Below are positions 36,552-45,258 of a DNA stretch of 64,000 nucleotides, in pieces (position 1 is the stretch's first letter; each line of letters opens with the position of its first letter). This DNA is from Acinetobacter baumannii (GTDB lineage Bacteria; Pseudomonadota; Gammaproteobacteria; Pseudomonadales; Moraxellaceae): positions 3,844,001 through 3,908,000 of the forward strand of contig NZ_CP046654.1 in assembly GCF_009759685.1 (NCBI RefSeq). Direction: 5' to 3'. Below the pieces are notes generated by a model. The model did no database searches. It saw nothing but the letters and a program-made list of their open reading frames with translations, and was not told the origin of the DNA. A program made the position numbers and the translations under genes.

Positions 36552-36989
36552 TTAAACTTTAAAATTAACGACTGGATAAATCATGCTATCAGCCTTTAAG
36601 GTTTCACAATGCCAAAGTTCATATAAAGGAATTTTTACATCGAGTGCCAAAGGTAGCTTTTTAGAATTAAATTGCATATGGTCCAGATCACTTCCCCATG
36701 CAATCAAATCTACATCTAAAGAAATATGATGCGACGGACGAACACGCCCCGAATCTGACTCAAGTTTCTTTAGAAAAGATTCAATTTGTTCACACGATAA
36801 ATTGCTTTTTAATAGACATGCCGAATTCCAGTAATCATCTCCAATACCATCTCGGCATGGAATTTGATAAACAGATGAAAACTGCACTTTCCCCAAAGTT
36901 GCCAATTGCGTATAAGCAAAAGTAAAGTGCTGATCTGCGTCTAAATTACTCGCTAGGGCGAGCGCAAAAATTGTTTCTGGTGCGTTCAA
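36552..36989 (-). CDS. HPPK (FolK)-like protein, divergent
   Basis: A 145-residue protein with the outline of 6-hydroxymethyl-dihydropterin pyrophosphokinase: ALASNLDADQHF at the N-terminus (family GSNL), DDYWNSACLLKS (family YxNxA), and RVRPSHHISLDVDLIAWG, where the two metal-binding Asp of LDxDL are kept. It is shorter than usual (about 160), lacks the PLGP-type segment and the C-terminal VPHP...R-F-L-PL...P block. Activity is therefore doubtful. It starts 44 bp inside the end of folB. A second, normal folK near panB/pcnB is known in Acinetobacter, so this may be a specialised or decaying paralogue. Confidence 0.65.
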   Translation of the reverse strand: MNAPETIFALALASNLDADQHFTFAYTQLATLGKVQFSSVYQIPCRDGIGDDYWNSACLLKSNLSCEQIESFLKKLESDSGRVRPSHHISLDVDLIAWGSDLDHMQFNSKKLPLALDVKIPLYELWHCETLKADSMIYPVVNFKV

Positions 36990-37326
36990 GACGAATTCCT
37001 ACAGCATTTGCTTCTGCAATGATGGCTGGCTTACGGATGGTTATGGTAATTTTTTCAATTGATGGAAAGGTTTCAAACAAACATTGTAAAACCAAATGTG
37101 CTGCATGCTCGATTAATTCAGGTTTAGCTTGTTGAATGGCTTGAGCCGATAACTCACAAATCTGGGCATAGTTGAGTGTGTCCTCAAGCTTGTCAGACGC
37201 TGCAGCTCGGCTCAAATCATTATGGATGGTTAAATCCAACATTAAAGGTTGAATGATTTGTCTTTCCCAGTTGAAACAGCCAATCACTGTCTCAACCTTC
37301 AAGCCTTCAATAATAATGGCATCCAT
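36946..37326 (-). CDS. folB: Dihydroneopterin aldolase FolB
   Basis: FolB cleaves dihydroneopterin to 6-hydroxymethyl-dihydropterin and glycolaldehyde in folate synthesis. The 126-residue protein has the family signatures VIGCFNWERQIIQPL (catalytic Glu region), TLNYAQICE, LIEHAAHLV and KITITIRKPAIIAEANAVGI with a conserved late Lys. AAGG stands 9 bases before the ATG. It lies 15 bp after the ubiB-like gene and overlaps the folK-like gene by 44 bp, so the two folate-type proteins are translated from one message. Confidence 0.92.
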   Translation of the reverse strand: MDAIIIEGLKVETVIGCFNWERQIIQPLMLDLTIHNDLSRAAASDKLEDTLNYAQICELSAQAIQQAKPELIEHAAHLVLQCLFETFPSIEKITITIRKPAIIAEANAVGIRLERTRNNFCARPSE

Positions 37327-37341
37327 AAATTTAAACTGACC

Positions 37342-38640
37342 TTAGTGCTTTAACAACGAAGCAGGTTCCATATTTTGAACCATTTTCAAACGTTGGTCTG
37401 CATAAATATCAGTATAAGGTGCGAGTACGCGCATAAAACGATCGAAATAAAGCATTTGCTTAAATAATAAGGCAAAATCTCGAGGGAATTTAATACCATG
37501 ACGCTCACCAACAGCCACCATATCCATCATGATGTCATTTAAATCGGCTGGATTAGAAGCCAAAATCTGCTGTGGATCAGCCATTAACACACCATTAAAT
37601 AAACGCTCTAGATCTTGTGCTAAAACCTGAACGTCAATTTTATTATGGGTCATACCCATTTTGAGCATGTTTTCAGCCATTGCCTGATAATCAGTTTTTT
37701 GTAAAGCATCCATAAATGCAATGCATGCTGTCCAAACTTCCGGCTTTAACTGCCCGACAATACCGAAATCAATAAAACCAACACGGCCATCTTCAAGCAG
37801 CATTAGATTTCCAGCATGTAAGTCCGCATGGAAGCTCTTACATAACATTAAGCTACCAAACCATGTGTTCATGGCAGTAATGAGTACTTGCGATGGATCT
37901 TTAGCATATTGTTTAACCACGCTAAAGTCTGTCAAAGGGACCCCATATAAACGCTGCATGGTCAAAACACGGCGCGTAGAAAACTGATGATAAACTTTAG
38001 GTGCAGTAGCAGCTTGATTTTGGGAAATATTTAAATATTCCACAAAGTCATCTAAATTTTGTGCTTCTTCAATGAAATCGACTTCACGCACCATACGGGT
38101 TTTAATTTCATCAACAATGTCAGAAAGAGCGGCAAATTTAATTTTAGGTACCGCACGTTCAAGTAATTTAGCAGCCCAATGCACCACATTTAGGTCAGTG
38201 TACAAAATGGTTTCAACGCCCGGTTTTTGTACTTTAATAACGACATCTTCACCAGTAGTTAGTTTAGCCGCATGAACCTGAGCAATTGAGGCAGAAGCTA
38301 GTGGTGTTTCATCGATATAACTAAAAATCTGGCTTAAATCACGCCCTTCAAACTCAGACGCAAGTACACCTTGAATATAGCTAAAAGGTAAAGTTGGGGT
38401 CTGGTCTAAACAGCCTTGGAATTCTTCTACGTACTCACGTGGGAATAGCGATGGGGTACTCGCGATAAACTGACCAAGCTTAATATATGTTGAGCCAAGC
38501 GACTCAAAAGTCTCACGCATGAGTTTGGCATTACTTGGCTTATCAGTTGCATACTTAATACCGGCTTTAGCCGCAACTACTGCGGTTTCACCGATGCGGG
38601 CAACTGAGCGCAATCCATCAAATAAAATATTTTTTTTCAT
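37342..38640 (-). CDS. ABC1/UbiB-family atypical kinase
   Basis: A 432-residue AarF/UbiB/COQ8-family protein. It shows the family KxGQ motif as YIKLGQFIAS near residue 55, the Ala-rich loop LASASIAQVHAAKL near 115, the VKVQKPG lysine, and the catalytic stretch SFHADLHAGNLML...GFIDFGIVG near 275. Such ATPases support ubiquinone assembly. It is shorter than UbiB (546) and lacks the C-terminal membrane helices, so it is a paralogue, not ubiB itself. It heads the folB-folK pair and follows the MoeB-like gene by 58 bp. Confidence 0.88.
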   Translation of the reverse strand: MKKNILFDGLRSVARIGETAVVAAKAGIKYATDKPSNAKLMRETFESLGSTYIKLGQFIASTPSLFPREYVEEFQGCLDQTPTLPFSYIQGVLASEFEGRDLSQIFSYIDETPLASASIAQVHAAKLTTGEDVVIKVQKPGVETILYTDLNVVHWAAKLLERAVPKIKFAALSDIVDEIKTRMVREVDFIEEAQNLDDFVEYLNISQNQAATAPKVYHQFSTRRVLTMQRLYGVPLTDFSVVKQYAKDPSQVLITAMNTWFGSLMLCKSFHADLHAGNLMLLEDGRVGFIDFGIVGQLKPEVWTACIAFMDALQKTDYQAMAENMLKMGMTHNKIDVQVLAQDLERLFNGVLMADPQQILASNPADLNDIMMDMVAVGERHGIKFPRDFALLFKQMLYFDRFMRVLAPYTDIYADQRLKMVQNMEPASLLKH

Positions 38641-38698
38641 ATTTCTTTAAAACCAGAATATTCAAATCAAGTGTAGCAAATTTTGGTTTATTTGCTGA

Positions 38699-39475
38699 TT
38701 AGCTTGCCTGACAAAGTGGACAATTTATGTCTTTATCAAAACTAACAATACGTTGCGTCATATTTAACCCATCCCAAAGTAACAGTTTTTGTTTTAGCGG
38801 CGTTCTGTTTAGTCCTAAATACAATAAAGCGTGATGTGCTTGTAATGACGCGATCATTACAGGTGTGGTCGCAAGCACACCTGATTCGGCACATCGCAGC
38901 CCTTCATTGGCATGTTGTTCTTTTGGGAACAAACATTCATAACAAGCTGAATCACCTTCAACCATAAACATTTGCGCCTGAAAACCAATTGCAGAAGCGC
39001 TAATTAATGCGACTTGATGCTTTTTACAAGCTGCATTCACTAAATAACGCGTTGTAAAGTTATCACAGCCATCTAAAACGACGTCTTGATGTTCAACTAG
39101 TTTATCAATGTTATGTTCGTCTAAACGTTCATTAAAGTATTCAACACAGATATAAGGGTTAATTTTCTGTAACCGTTTAGCTAAAACTTCAGCTTTATAA
39201 CGTCCAATATCTTCATGACCAAATGCGATTTGTCGTTGTAAATTACTTATCTCAATGGTATCTGCATCAATGAGGGTAATTTTCCCGACTCCTGCTCGTG
39301 CAAGTAGTTCCGCGCTACTACAGCCTATTCCGCCAGCACCGACAATTAGCACATTAGCAAGTTTGAGTTTTTCCTGAGCTTCAATATCCCATCCATCAAG
39401 TAAAATCTGACGGCTATAGAGATGCATTTCTTCATCACTTAACTCTACAAAATCGATATCTTGGAGCTCGGTCAC
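38699..39475 (-). CDS. ThiF/MoeB/HesA-family adenylyltransferase
   Basis: A 258-residue E1-like enzyme that adenylates the C-terminal glycine of a ubiquitin-like sulfur carrier. Present are the ATP site GAGGIGCSSAELLARAGVG near residues 46-64, DADTIEISNLQRQ, the R-finger region, and zinc-binding cysteines in SACYECLFP and the C-terminal CPLCQ. Length and the SRQILLDGWDIEAQEKL start match MoeB/ThiF. No moaD or thiS is adjacent, so the partner is open. It is first in the minus-strand run that continues to the folK-like gene. Confidence 0.88.
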   Translation of the reverse strand: MTELQDIDFVELSDEEMHLYSRQILLDGWDIEAQEKLKLANVLIVGAGGIGCSSAELLARAGVGKITLIDADTIEISNLQRQIAFGHEDIGRYKAEVLAKRLQKINPYICVEYFNERLDEHNIDKLVEHQDVVLDGCDNFTTRYLVNAACKKHQVALISASAIGFQAQMFMVEGDSACYECLFPKEQHANEGLRCAESGVLATTPVMIASLQAHHALLYLGLNRTPLKQKLLLWDGLNMTQRIVSFDKDINCPLCQAS

Positions 39476-39644
39476 ACGTTAATCCTTTCACTTAGAAGCC
39501 AAGTGATTTTATGACTAAGTTCGTCATTAGGAAAGCTATAAAATGGAAACAACTTTTTTATTCAGTTAATCCCCTATTACATTACTTCTCACATGCTTTC
39601 TGCAACAATAGAGCTATCCCTTTTCTGTATTACTTAGGCTAAAT

Positions 39645-40223
39645 ATGTCCCAATCATATATTGCACCAGTAGAGTTAGAAAAAGCTTATCGTTTGTTAAA
39701 TCATGGTCCAACTGTACTAGTCTCTGCTCAGCATGGTGATGACCGTAACGTGATGGCTGCCGCATGGGCATGTGCCTTAGAGTTTAAACCTGCCAAAGTG
39801 ACCGTCGTTTTAGATAAAAGTACTAAAACCCGACAGCTGGTTGAGCAAAGTGGTTATTTCACACTACAAGTTCCTTGCTATGCACAGCTCAATATGACCA
39901 AGCAACTTGGTACCATTAGCAAATTAGATGACCCACAAAAACTTGAACACTGCGGGGTTGAGCTGTTTTACCAAAAAGATCTGACCAGTCCGCTTGTATC
40001 AGGTTGTATCGCATGGCTGGTATGTAAAGTTATTCCTGAGCCACATAATCAGTCAGCTCATGACCTATTTATTGGTTCTGTTGTAGGTGCATGGGCAGAT
40101 AGTCGCGTTTTTAGAGATGGGCACTGGCATTTTCAAGATGCACCAAAAGAACTTCGTAGCCTGCACTATATTGCTGGTGGAACATTTTATTTAATTGGTG
40201 AGGAAGTGAAAGCCGATCTTTAA
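39645..40223 (+). CDS. Flavin reductase-like domain protein
   Basis: A 192-residue protein of the flavin-reductase-like, FMN-binding split-barrel family. Visible are GPTVLVSAQHGDDRNVMAAAW (the first strands and FMN contact), KPAKVTVVLDKSTKT, GYFTLQVPCYAQLN, and VSGCIAWLVCKVIPEPHN then DLFIGSVVGAW. These proteins bind FMN and use NAD(P)H, or act as flavoprotein stores. Its partner is unknown. It starts from a divergent gap with the MoeB-like gene and ends in a bidirectional terminator. Confidence 0.85.
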   Translation: MSQSYIAPVELEKAYRLLNHGPTVLVSAQHGDDRNVMAAAWACALEFKPAKVTVVLDKSTKTRQLVEQSGYFTLQVPCYAQLNMTKQLGTISKLDDPQKLEHCGVELFYQKDLTSPLVSGCIAWLVCKVIPEPHNQSAHDLFIGSVVGAWADSRVFRDGHWHFQDAPKELRSLHYIAGGTFYLIGEEVKADL

Positions 40224-40233
40224 TATAAAGAAT

Positions 40234-40260
40234 AAAGGGAAATTCTAAATATTTCCCTTT
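40234..40260. terminator. Bidirectional terminator, flavin reductase / acyl-CoA synthetase
   Basis: A perfect 10-bp stem AAAGGGAAAT / ATTTCCCTTT with a 7-base loop between two converging genes. Confidence 0.75.
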
Positions 40261-40267
40261 GTTCAAA

Positions 40268-41911
40268 TTAGCTTGCGTAGGCTTGCTGCATTTTTGCAAT
40301 TTCTTGCTGCTTCAACAGTCCTCTTTGAATTTTTCCGCTCGTGGTTTTCGGTAGACTGTCCACAAACTCAATTTCTTTTGGATAAGCATGACGAGATAAA
40401 CGGTTACGAACATATTGCTGTAACTTATCTTTTAATGTTTCACACGCTTGATAAGCAGGCTTAAGTACCACAAAAGCTTTGACTATTTCGGTTCGTTCCG
40501 GATCTGGCTTACCAATTACTGCTGACTCTAATACGGCCTCACACTCTAATAAAGTACTTTCAACATCAAATGGTCCAACTCTATAGCCCGAAGTTGTAAT
40601 GACATCGTCAGCACGACCCACAAAATCAATGCCCCCATGTTCGTTTAAAGTGACCGTGTCACCAGTTAAATAGTATTTGCCAACAAAGGCTTTGCGATTA
40701 TTGCCACCATAACCTTTAAACCACATCAATGGAGATTGCTCCGAGTCCATTGCCAAAATACCAACACCACCAGTTGGCAATTCTTGATAATTTTGGTCTA
40801 ACACCGCAAAACGATGTCCAGGTATTGCAAAACCAGCTGAACCTACTTTTAATGGATGCTCAAGAGCATGATGATTTGCAATCATCATCCCTAGCTCAGT
40901 TTGGCCATATTGATCAAAAATATTGACCTCTAAATCCTGCTTAAACCAGTTCACAACCTCAGGAGTTAATGGCTCACCTGCACTGCTCACTACGCGTAAA
41001 TGTTGTTTAATTGAAGGGTCAAATTTTTCCTTAAAACCAAAGAACATGCGAAATGCTGTAGGCGATCCTGTTAAATTACTTACTTTATATTTTTTAATTA
41101 ACTCAATTGCCTGATCTACATTAAATGAACGCTCATCCATAATAATGCTATGCCCCAAGCTTAAAGGGCCAGTAATGCCATAATACAATCCATACGCCCA
41201 GCCCGGATCTGCCAGATTCCAGAACATATCCTCTTCACGCAAATCGACAGCATGAGTCATATAACCTTTAAATGCCAAAATTGCTTTTAGTGGAACAGGT
41301 ACAGACTTCGCAAGCCCAGTTGTGCCAGAGGTAAACATCATTAAAAAGTCATCATCAACGCTACGATTTACTGGCTCACATTGCTTAGAATAGCGTTGTA
41401 AAGATTGCCAAAAATCAAAGTCATGCTCAGATAAAAGACCTGTTTGATGAACAGTGACAATAACCGGAACATTCAAACTATTCAGTTTAGGACGCTGTTC
41501 ATCATTGGTCACAATCAATTTAGTTTGAGCAGTCGTAATACGGTGATCAATCGATTTTGCTTCAAAGGCAGTAAATAAAGGCTGATAAATAGCACCTATA
41601 CGCCATGCTGCCAAAATTGTAATTAATAACTCAGGCGTTCTTGGTAGAAGTCCTGCAATACAATCTCCAGCTTGAATTCCTTGTGCTTTAAAGAAGTTAG
41701 CAAGTTTTCCAGAAAGTTCAGCAAGTTGTTCGAACGTATAGTACTCTGCCTGCCCGTTTTTTCCTTCCCAGATAAGCGCTGTCTTATTTTTTCCTACATA
41801 ACGCTCACAGCACTCAACATAAGCATTTATTGCTTGGGGATGCCCAACAAGTTGCTCTTCGATGAGCCTTGTAAGATCAAATTGCTGATAAGCTTCTGCC
41901 AAAGTTTTCAT
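40268..41911 (-). CDS. Acyl-CoA synthetase (AMP-binding family)
   Basis: A 547-residue ANL-superfamily enzyme that activates a carboxylic acid to its CoA thioester. The P-loop MMFTSGTTGLAKSVPVP lies near residue 190, the A5 motif in DQYGQTELGMM near 330, the hinge YLTGDTVT...GRADDVITTSGYRVGP near 415-445, and the catalytic Lys in PKTTSGKIQRGLL near 525. Similarity is to acetyl/medium-chain synthetases; the substrate is unknown. ATG 41911 has AAGG upstream and is preferred over ATG 41926. It neighbours an acyl-CoA dehydrogenase and SDR gene, so they may act in one degradation route. An 8-bp-arm palindrome sits 31 bp upstream. Confidence 0.88.
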   Translation of the reverse strand: MKTLAEAYQQFDLTRLIEEQLVGHPQAINAYVECCERYVGKNKTALIWEGKNGQAEYYTFEQLAELSGKLANFFKAQGIQAGDCIAGLLPRTPELLITILAAWRIGAIYQPLFTAFEAKSIDHRITTAQTKLIVTNDEQRPKLNSLNVPVIVTVHQTGLLSEHDFDFWQSLQRYSKQCEPVNRSVDDDFLMMFTSGTTGLAKSVPVPLKAILAFKGYMTHAVDLREEDMFWNLADPGWAYGLYYGITGPLSLGHSIIMDERSFNVDQAIELIKKYKVSNLTGSPTAFRMFFGFKEKFDPSIKQHLRVVSSAGEPLTPEVVNWFKQDLEVNIFDQYGQTELGMMIANHHALEHPLKVGSAGFAIPGHRFAVLDQNYQELPTGGVGILAMDSEQSPLMWFKGYGGNNRKAFVGKYYLTGDTVTLNEHGGIDFVGRADDVITTSGYRVGPFDVESTLLECEAVLESAVIGKPDPERTEIVKAFVVLKPAYQACETLKDKLQQYVRNRLSRHAYPKEIEFVDSLPKTTSGKIQRGLLKQQEIAKMQQAYAS

Positions 41912-41941
41912 GATGCTTACCTTCATTCCGTTTGATGATTG

Positions 41942-41963
41942 ATTTTGTGTAAGGCCACAAAAT
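41942..41963. promoter_or_regulatory. Operator-like palindrome before the acyl-CoA synthetase gene
   Basis: ATTTTGTG-N6-CACAAAAT, perfect 8-bp arms, 31 bp upstream of the ATG. The form suits a TetR- or GntR-type regulator dimer. Confidence 0.45.
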
Positions 41964-42065
41964 CTGTCCTGTCTGTTATTGTTTTAGCTAAAGCTCGAAG
42001 AATATTTCTTCAACTTTTCCATCTATTTCAAGCAAAACTAATAGCAAAAATGCATCATTTCAATT

Positions 42066-42098
42066 GCAAGAAGCCGCACATAGTGTGCGGCTTCTTGC
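42066..42098. terminator. Strong GC-rich hairpin after the broken acyl-CoA dehydrogenase
   Basis: A perfect 15-bp stem GCAAGAAGCCGCACA / TGTGCGGCTTCTTGC with a 3-base loop, 34 bp past the gene end. A long T-run is missing on the minus strand, so termination efficiency is uncertain. Confidence 0.6.
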
Positions 42099-42131
42099 AG
42101 TTTTAAGTTTAAAAACTCAATACCTTATGAT

Positions 42132-43268
42132 CTAAACTTGAGCCACTTCACGAGCAATCACCAAGCGCTGAATATCAGAAGCACCTTCATAAATCTGGCT
42201 TACACGAACATCCCGATAAATTCTCTCAACAGGGAAATCACTGACGTATCCATAACCGCCATGAATCTGGATTGCATCCGAACATACTCGCTCAGCCATA
42301 GTTGATGCAAAGAGTTTCGCCATTGAGGCCTCTTTTAAACAAGGTAGTCCCGCATCTTTTAAAGTTGCAGCATGCAATGCTAGCTGATGCGCCGCTTCAA
42401 TCTGAGTTGCCATATCGGCTAAGCGAAAACCAACCGCCTGATGCTGAACCAGCTCTACACCAAAGGCCTTACGTTCATTTGCGTATTGCACGGCTGCATC
42501 AAAAGCCGCTCTTGCCATACCGACAGATTGAGCCGCAATACCAATACGTCCAGCTGCTAAATTAGATAGCGCAATTTTATAACCTTCACCTTCTTGTCCC
42601 ACCAAATTTTCTAAAGGAATTCGGCAGTCTTCAAGCGTAATGGTTGCGGTGTCCGAAGCATGTTGACCCATTTTGTCTTCAATACGAGTCACCAAGTAAC
42701 CTGGTGTATTGGTCGGTACAAGAAAGCACGAAATGCCTTTTTTGCCAGCCTGTTTATCTGTAACCGCAAATACCAAAGCCACTTGAGCATTTTTACCACT
42801 GGTAATAAATTGCTTTACGCCATTGAGTACCCAATGGTCGCCATCTCGCTCAGCTTTGCATAAAATCGCGCTCGCATCGGAACCGACATGTGGCTCAGTT
42901 AAACAAAAGCATCCTAGCCATTCACCAGAAGCAAATTTTGGCAAATAGGCTTGTTTTTGCTGCTCTGAACCGTATGCCAGTGTAATACCGCAAATCAAAG
43001 AGTTTTATACGCTTACGATTGTCGAAATAGCACCATCGCCTGCGGCAATTTCCTCAATTGCGAGTACCAAAGATACATAATCCATTCCGGCACCGCCCCA
43101 TTCATCGGGCACAGTCATCCCCATAGCGCCTAGGGCGCCTAAGTCTTTTAATTCCTGAGCCGGAAATTCATGGGTCTTATCGCGATGTGCAGCAGTTGGT
43201 TTTAACTGATTTTGCGCATAGTTACGCATCATCTCCTGAACCATACTTTGTTCAGCATTTAGAATCAT
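42132..43268 (-). pseudogene. Acyl-CoA dehydrogenase interrupted by an in-frame TAA
   Basis: Two adjacent frames together form one 378-residue acyl-CoA dehydrogenase. The first ends at TAA 43005-43007 after residue 87 (GDGAISTIVSV) and the second resumes in the same frame with [18 protein letters not shown], so the stop is a single substituted codon, not a frameshift. The rest is intact: FAD/substrate regions [12 protein letters not shown] and [10 protein letters not shown], the [13 protein letters not shown] segment, and [20 protein letters not shown] with the catalytic-base region. The start ATG 43268 has GGA upstream. It follows the SDR gene by 18 bp. The substrate is unknown. A restart at TTG 42998 would lack the N-terminal helical domain. 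Confidence 0.85.
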
Positions 43269-43286
43269 TTCAACATCCTTATTTTA

Positions 43287-44057
43287 TTATTTTGCTGCCA
43301 TGCGAATTGCACCATCTAGACGGATGACTTCACCATTTAAGTAAGAGTTTTCAGCAATATGGGCAACCAAACGAGCAAACTCTTCTGGTTTTCCTAAACG
43401 AGATGGGTACGGCACCATTTGCCCCAAAGCATCTTGTACATTTTGTGGCATACCCTTAAGCATTGGAGTTTCCATAATTCCCGGTGCAATGGTCATAATA
43501 CGAATGGCATGTCGTGCTAGCTCACGAGCAATCGGCAAAGTCATCGCCACAATAGCGCCTTTTGATGCAGAATAAGCTGCCTGTCCAATTTGACCGTCAA
43601 ATGCTGCAACAGAAGCAGTGTTCACAATGATGCCACGGTCCTCTTCACCTTCTTCAACCGTGTTTTTGCTCATTGCATCTGCTGCAAAACGCAACATGTT
43701 AAATGTACCTGTGACATTAATATTTAAAGTCTTTGCAAATAACCCCAAGTCATGAACGCCCTCACGGCCAACTACTTTTGCAGAAGGGCCAATACCGGCA
43801 CAATTAACCAAACCATGCAAATGACCATGTTTAACCAACACATCTTTAAAGAACTGCTCAGCAGCTGCTTCATCGGTTACATCAAGTTTTACAAAGTCAG
43901 CTTTTGGTCCTAACTGTTTCGCCTGCTGCTCACCTGCTTCTATATTCATGTCTACTAATGTGACTGAGGCACCCTGCTTTACTAAATATTCAGCCGTTGC
44001 AGCTCCTAAACCAGAGCCACCACCTGTAATCACGAAATGTTTTCCTTGAATTTTCAT
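43287..44057 (-). CDS. SDR-family 3-hydroxyacyl-CoA dehydrogenase-like
   Basis: A 256-residue short-chain dehydrogenase. The NAD site is VITGGGSGLGAATAEYL near residues 9-25, DVTDEAAAE follows, and the catalytic Ser and YxxxK appear in NTASVAAFDGQIG and YSASKGA near 150-170. The pattern resembles type-II 3-hydroxyacyl-CoA dehydrogenases (HSD10-like) rather than sugar reductases. Together with the acyl-CoA dehydrogenase 18 bp downstream it would form consecutive beta-oxidation steps for a branched or short acyl-CoA; the exact substrate is inferred. A divergent AraC regulator starts 165 bp upstream. Confidence 0.87.
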   Translation of the reverse strand: MKIQGKHFVITGGGSGLGAATAEYLVKQGASVTLVDMNIEAGEQQAKQLGPKADFVKLDVTDEAAAEQFFKDVLVKHGHLHGLVNCAGIGPSAKVVGREGVHDLGLFAKTLNINVTGTFNMLRFAADAMSKNTVEEGEEDRGIIVNTASVAAFDGQIGQAAYSASKGAIVAMTLPIARELARHAIRIMTIAPGIMETPMLKGMPQNVQDALGQMVPYPSRLGKPEEFARLVAHIAENSYLNGEVIRLDGAIRMAAK

Positions 44058-44222
44058 TATGTAATGTCCTATAGAAATGTTCTTTAAGCTTAGTAGTGAG
44101 AGTAAAAGTTGTTTTTTTCCGATACAATTTCAAAAAACCTCAAAATGCTTGCAGCTTTTGATCAATCCAAATTTTGAATATGAAATATTTCACTTGAAAT
44201 ACGTAAAAAATGAGTCTTTGTC

Positions 44223-45251
44223 ATGGTTGTCCAATCTTCTTTAAGTAAAGGAACAATTTCGATTGCACTGGTACATGAAGCATTAAGTGCGGCTTATGCT
44301 AAAGGTCTAAATACTCAAATTATTTTGAATAAAGCTGGCATTCCTGCTGAATTACTTATGACACCTAAAGCGCGTGTTCCGGTAGCAACATATGCACAAT
44401 TATGGATAGAACTTGCCAATGCCATGGATGACGAGTTTTTTGGCATGGATAGTCACCCTATGCGCCGTGGTAGTTATAAATTACTTACAAAACTCGTCAG
44501 TACGGCTGAAACTTTAGAAAAAGCGCTCTACGATATTTTGAAGTTTTTTAATTTTGTGCTTGACGATATACGAGGAGAACTCATTCGAGAACAAGAAAAA
44601 GCTTATTTGGTGATTCATGATCAAGAACAACCCAAACGTATGTTTACCTACGCAACCTTTTTAATGTTGGTACATGGGCTTATGTGTTGGTTAGTAGATC
44701 AACGAATTAGTTTAAACAGTATTGCGGTACGTTGTCCAAAACCGAACGATATTCAAGATTATTTGGTACGCTTTTGTGAAGATATACAATTTAATGCCGA
44801 GACAAATCAGATTGAATTTGATGCCCACTATTTAGATATAAAAGTTAAAAAAGATAAAAAAGCGCTTTATGATTTTTTAGAACAAACTCCACAAAATCTA
44901 TTAGTTCGCTTTAAAAATGAAAATGCATTGAGTGTTGTTATTCGGCGTCATTTATTAAAGCTTCACCCAGCCCAATGGCCCGAACTCAAAGATGTCGCAC
45001 AGCAGCTTAATATTTCAGAAGCTACCGTTCAACGCCGACTCAAACATGAAGGAGTGAGTTATCAACAAATTAAAAATGAAATTCGCTGTGATATTGCAAT
45101 TGAACGTTTAAGCAAAAGCAATGATTCAATACAAGATATTAGTGAAGACTTAAATTTCCATGACCCGAGTGCATTTCACCGTGCTTTTAAAAAATGGACA
45201 GGTGTTAGCCCCGGCGCTTATCGGGAAGCAACCCTTAACTCTACAGCTTAA
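44223..45251 (+). CDS. AraC-family transcriptional regulator
   Basis: A 342-residue regulator with an N-terminal ligand domain of the type found in AraC proteins of fatty-acid and aromatic routes (AARR/OruR-like), ending near residue 230, and a C-terminal double helix-turn-helix: DVAQQLNISEATVQRRLKHE and ISEDLNFHDPSAFHRAFKKW-TGVSPG, with the classical second motif. It is divergent from the SDR-acyl-CoA dehydrogenase genes and probably controls them. The gap has a perfect 12-bp palindrome (TGAAATATTTCA, 44181-44192). Confidence 0.9.
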   Translation: MVVQSSLSKGTISIALVHEALSAAYAKGLNTQIILNKAGIPAELLMTPKARVPVATYAQLWIELANAMDDEFFGMDSHPMRRGSYKLLTKLVSTAETLEKALYDILKFFNFVLDDIRGELIREQEKAYLVIHDQEQPKRMFTYATFLMLVHGLMCWLVDQRISLNSIAVRCPKPNDIQDYLVRFCEDIQFNAETNQIEFDAHYLDIKVKKDKKALYDFLEQTPQNLLVRFKNENALSVVIRRHLLKLHPAQWPELKDVAQQLNISEATVQRRLKHEGVSYQQIKNEIRCDIAIERLSKSNDSIQDISEDLNFHDPSAFHRAFKKWTGVSPGAYREATLNSTA

Positions 45252-45258
45252 GTTTTTC

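Noticed and set aside
42066..42098. Perfect 15-bp inverted repeat as an insertion-sequence or miniature transposon end
   Set aside because: The spacer is 3 bases and there is no target duplication; a transcription hairpin after the gene explains it.
43005..43268. The 87-residue frame as an independent small protein
   Set aside because: It equals the N-terminal domain of acyl-CoA dehydrogenase and continues in the same frame after the stop.
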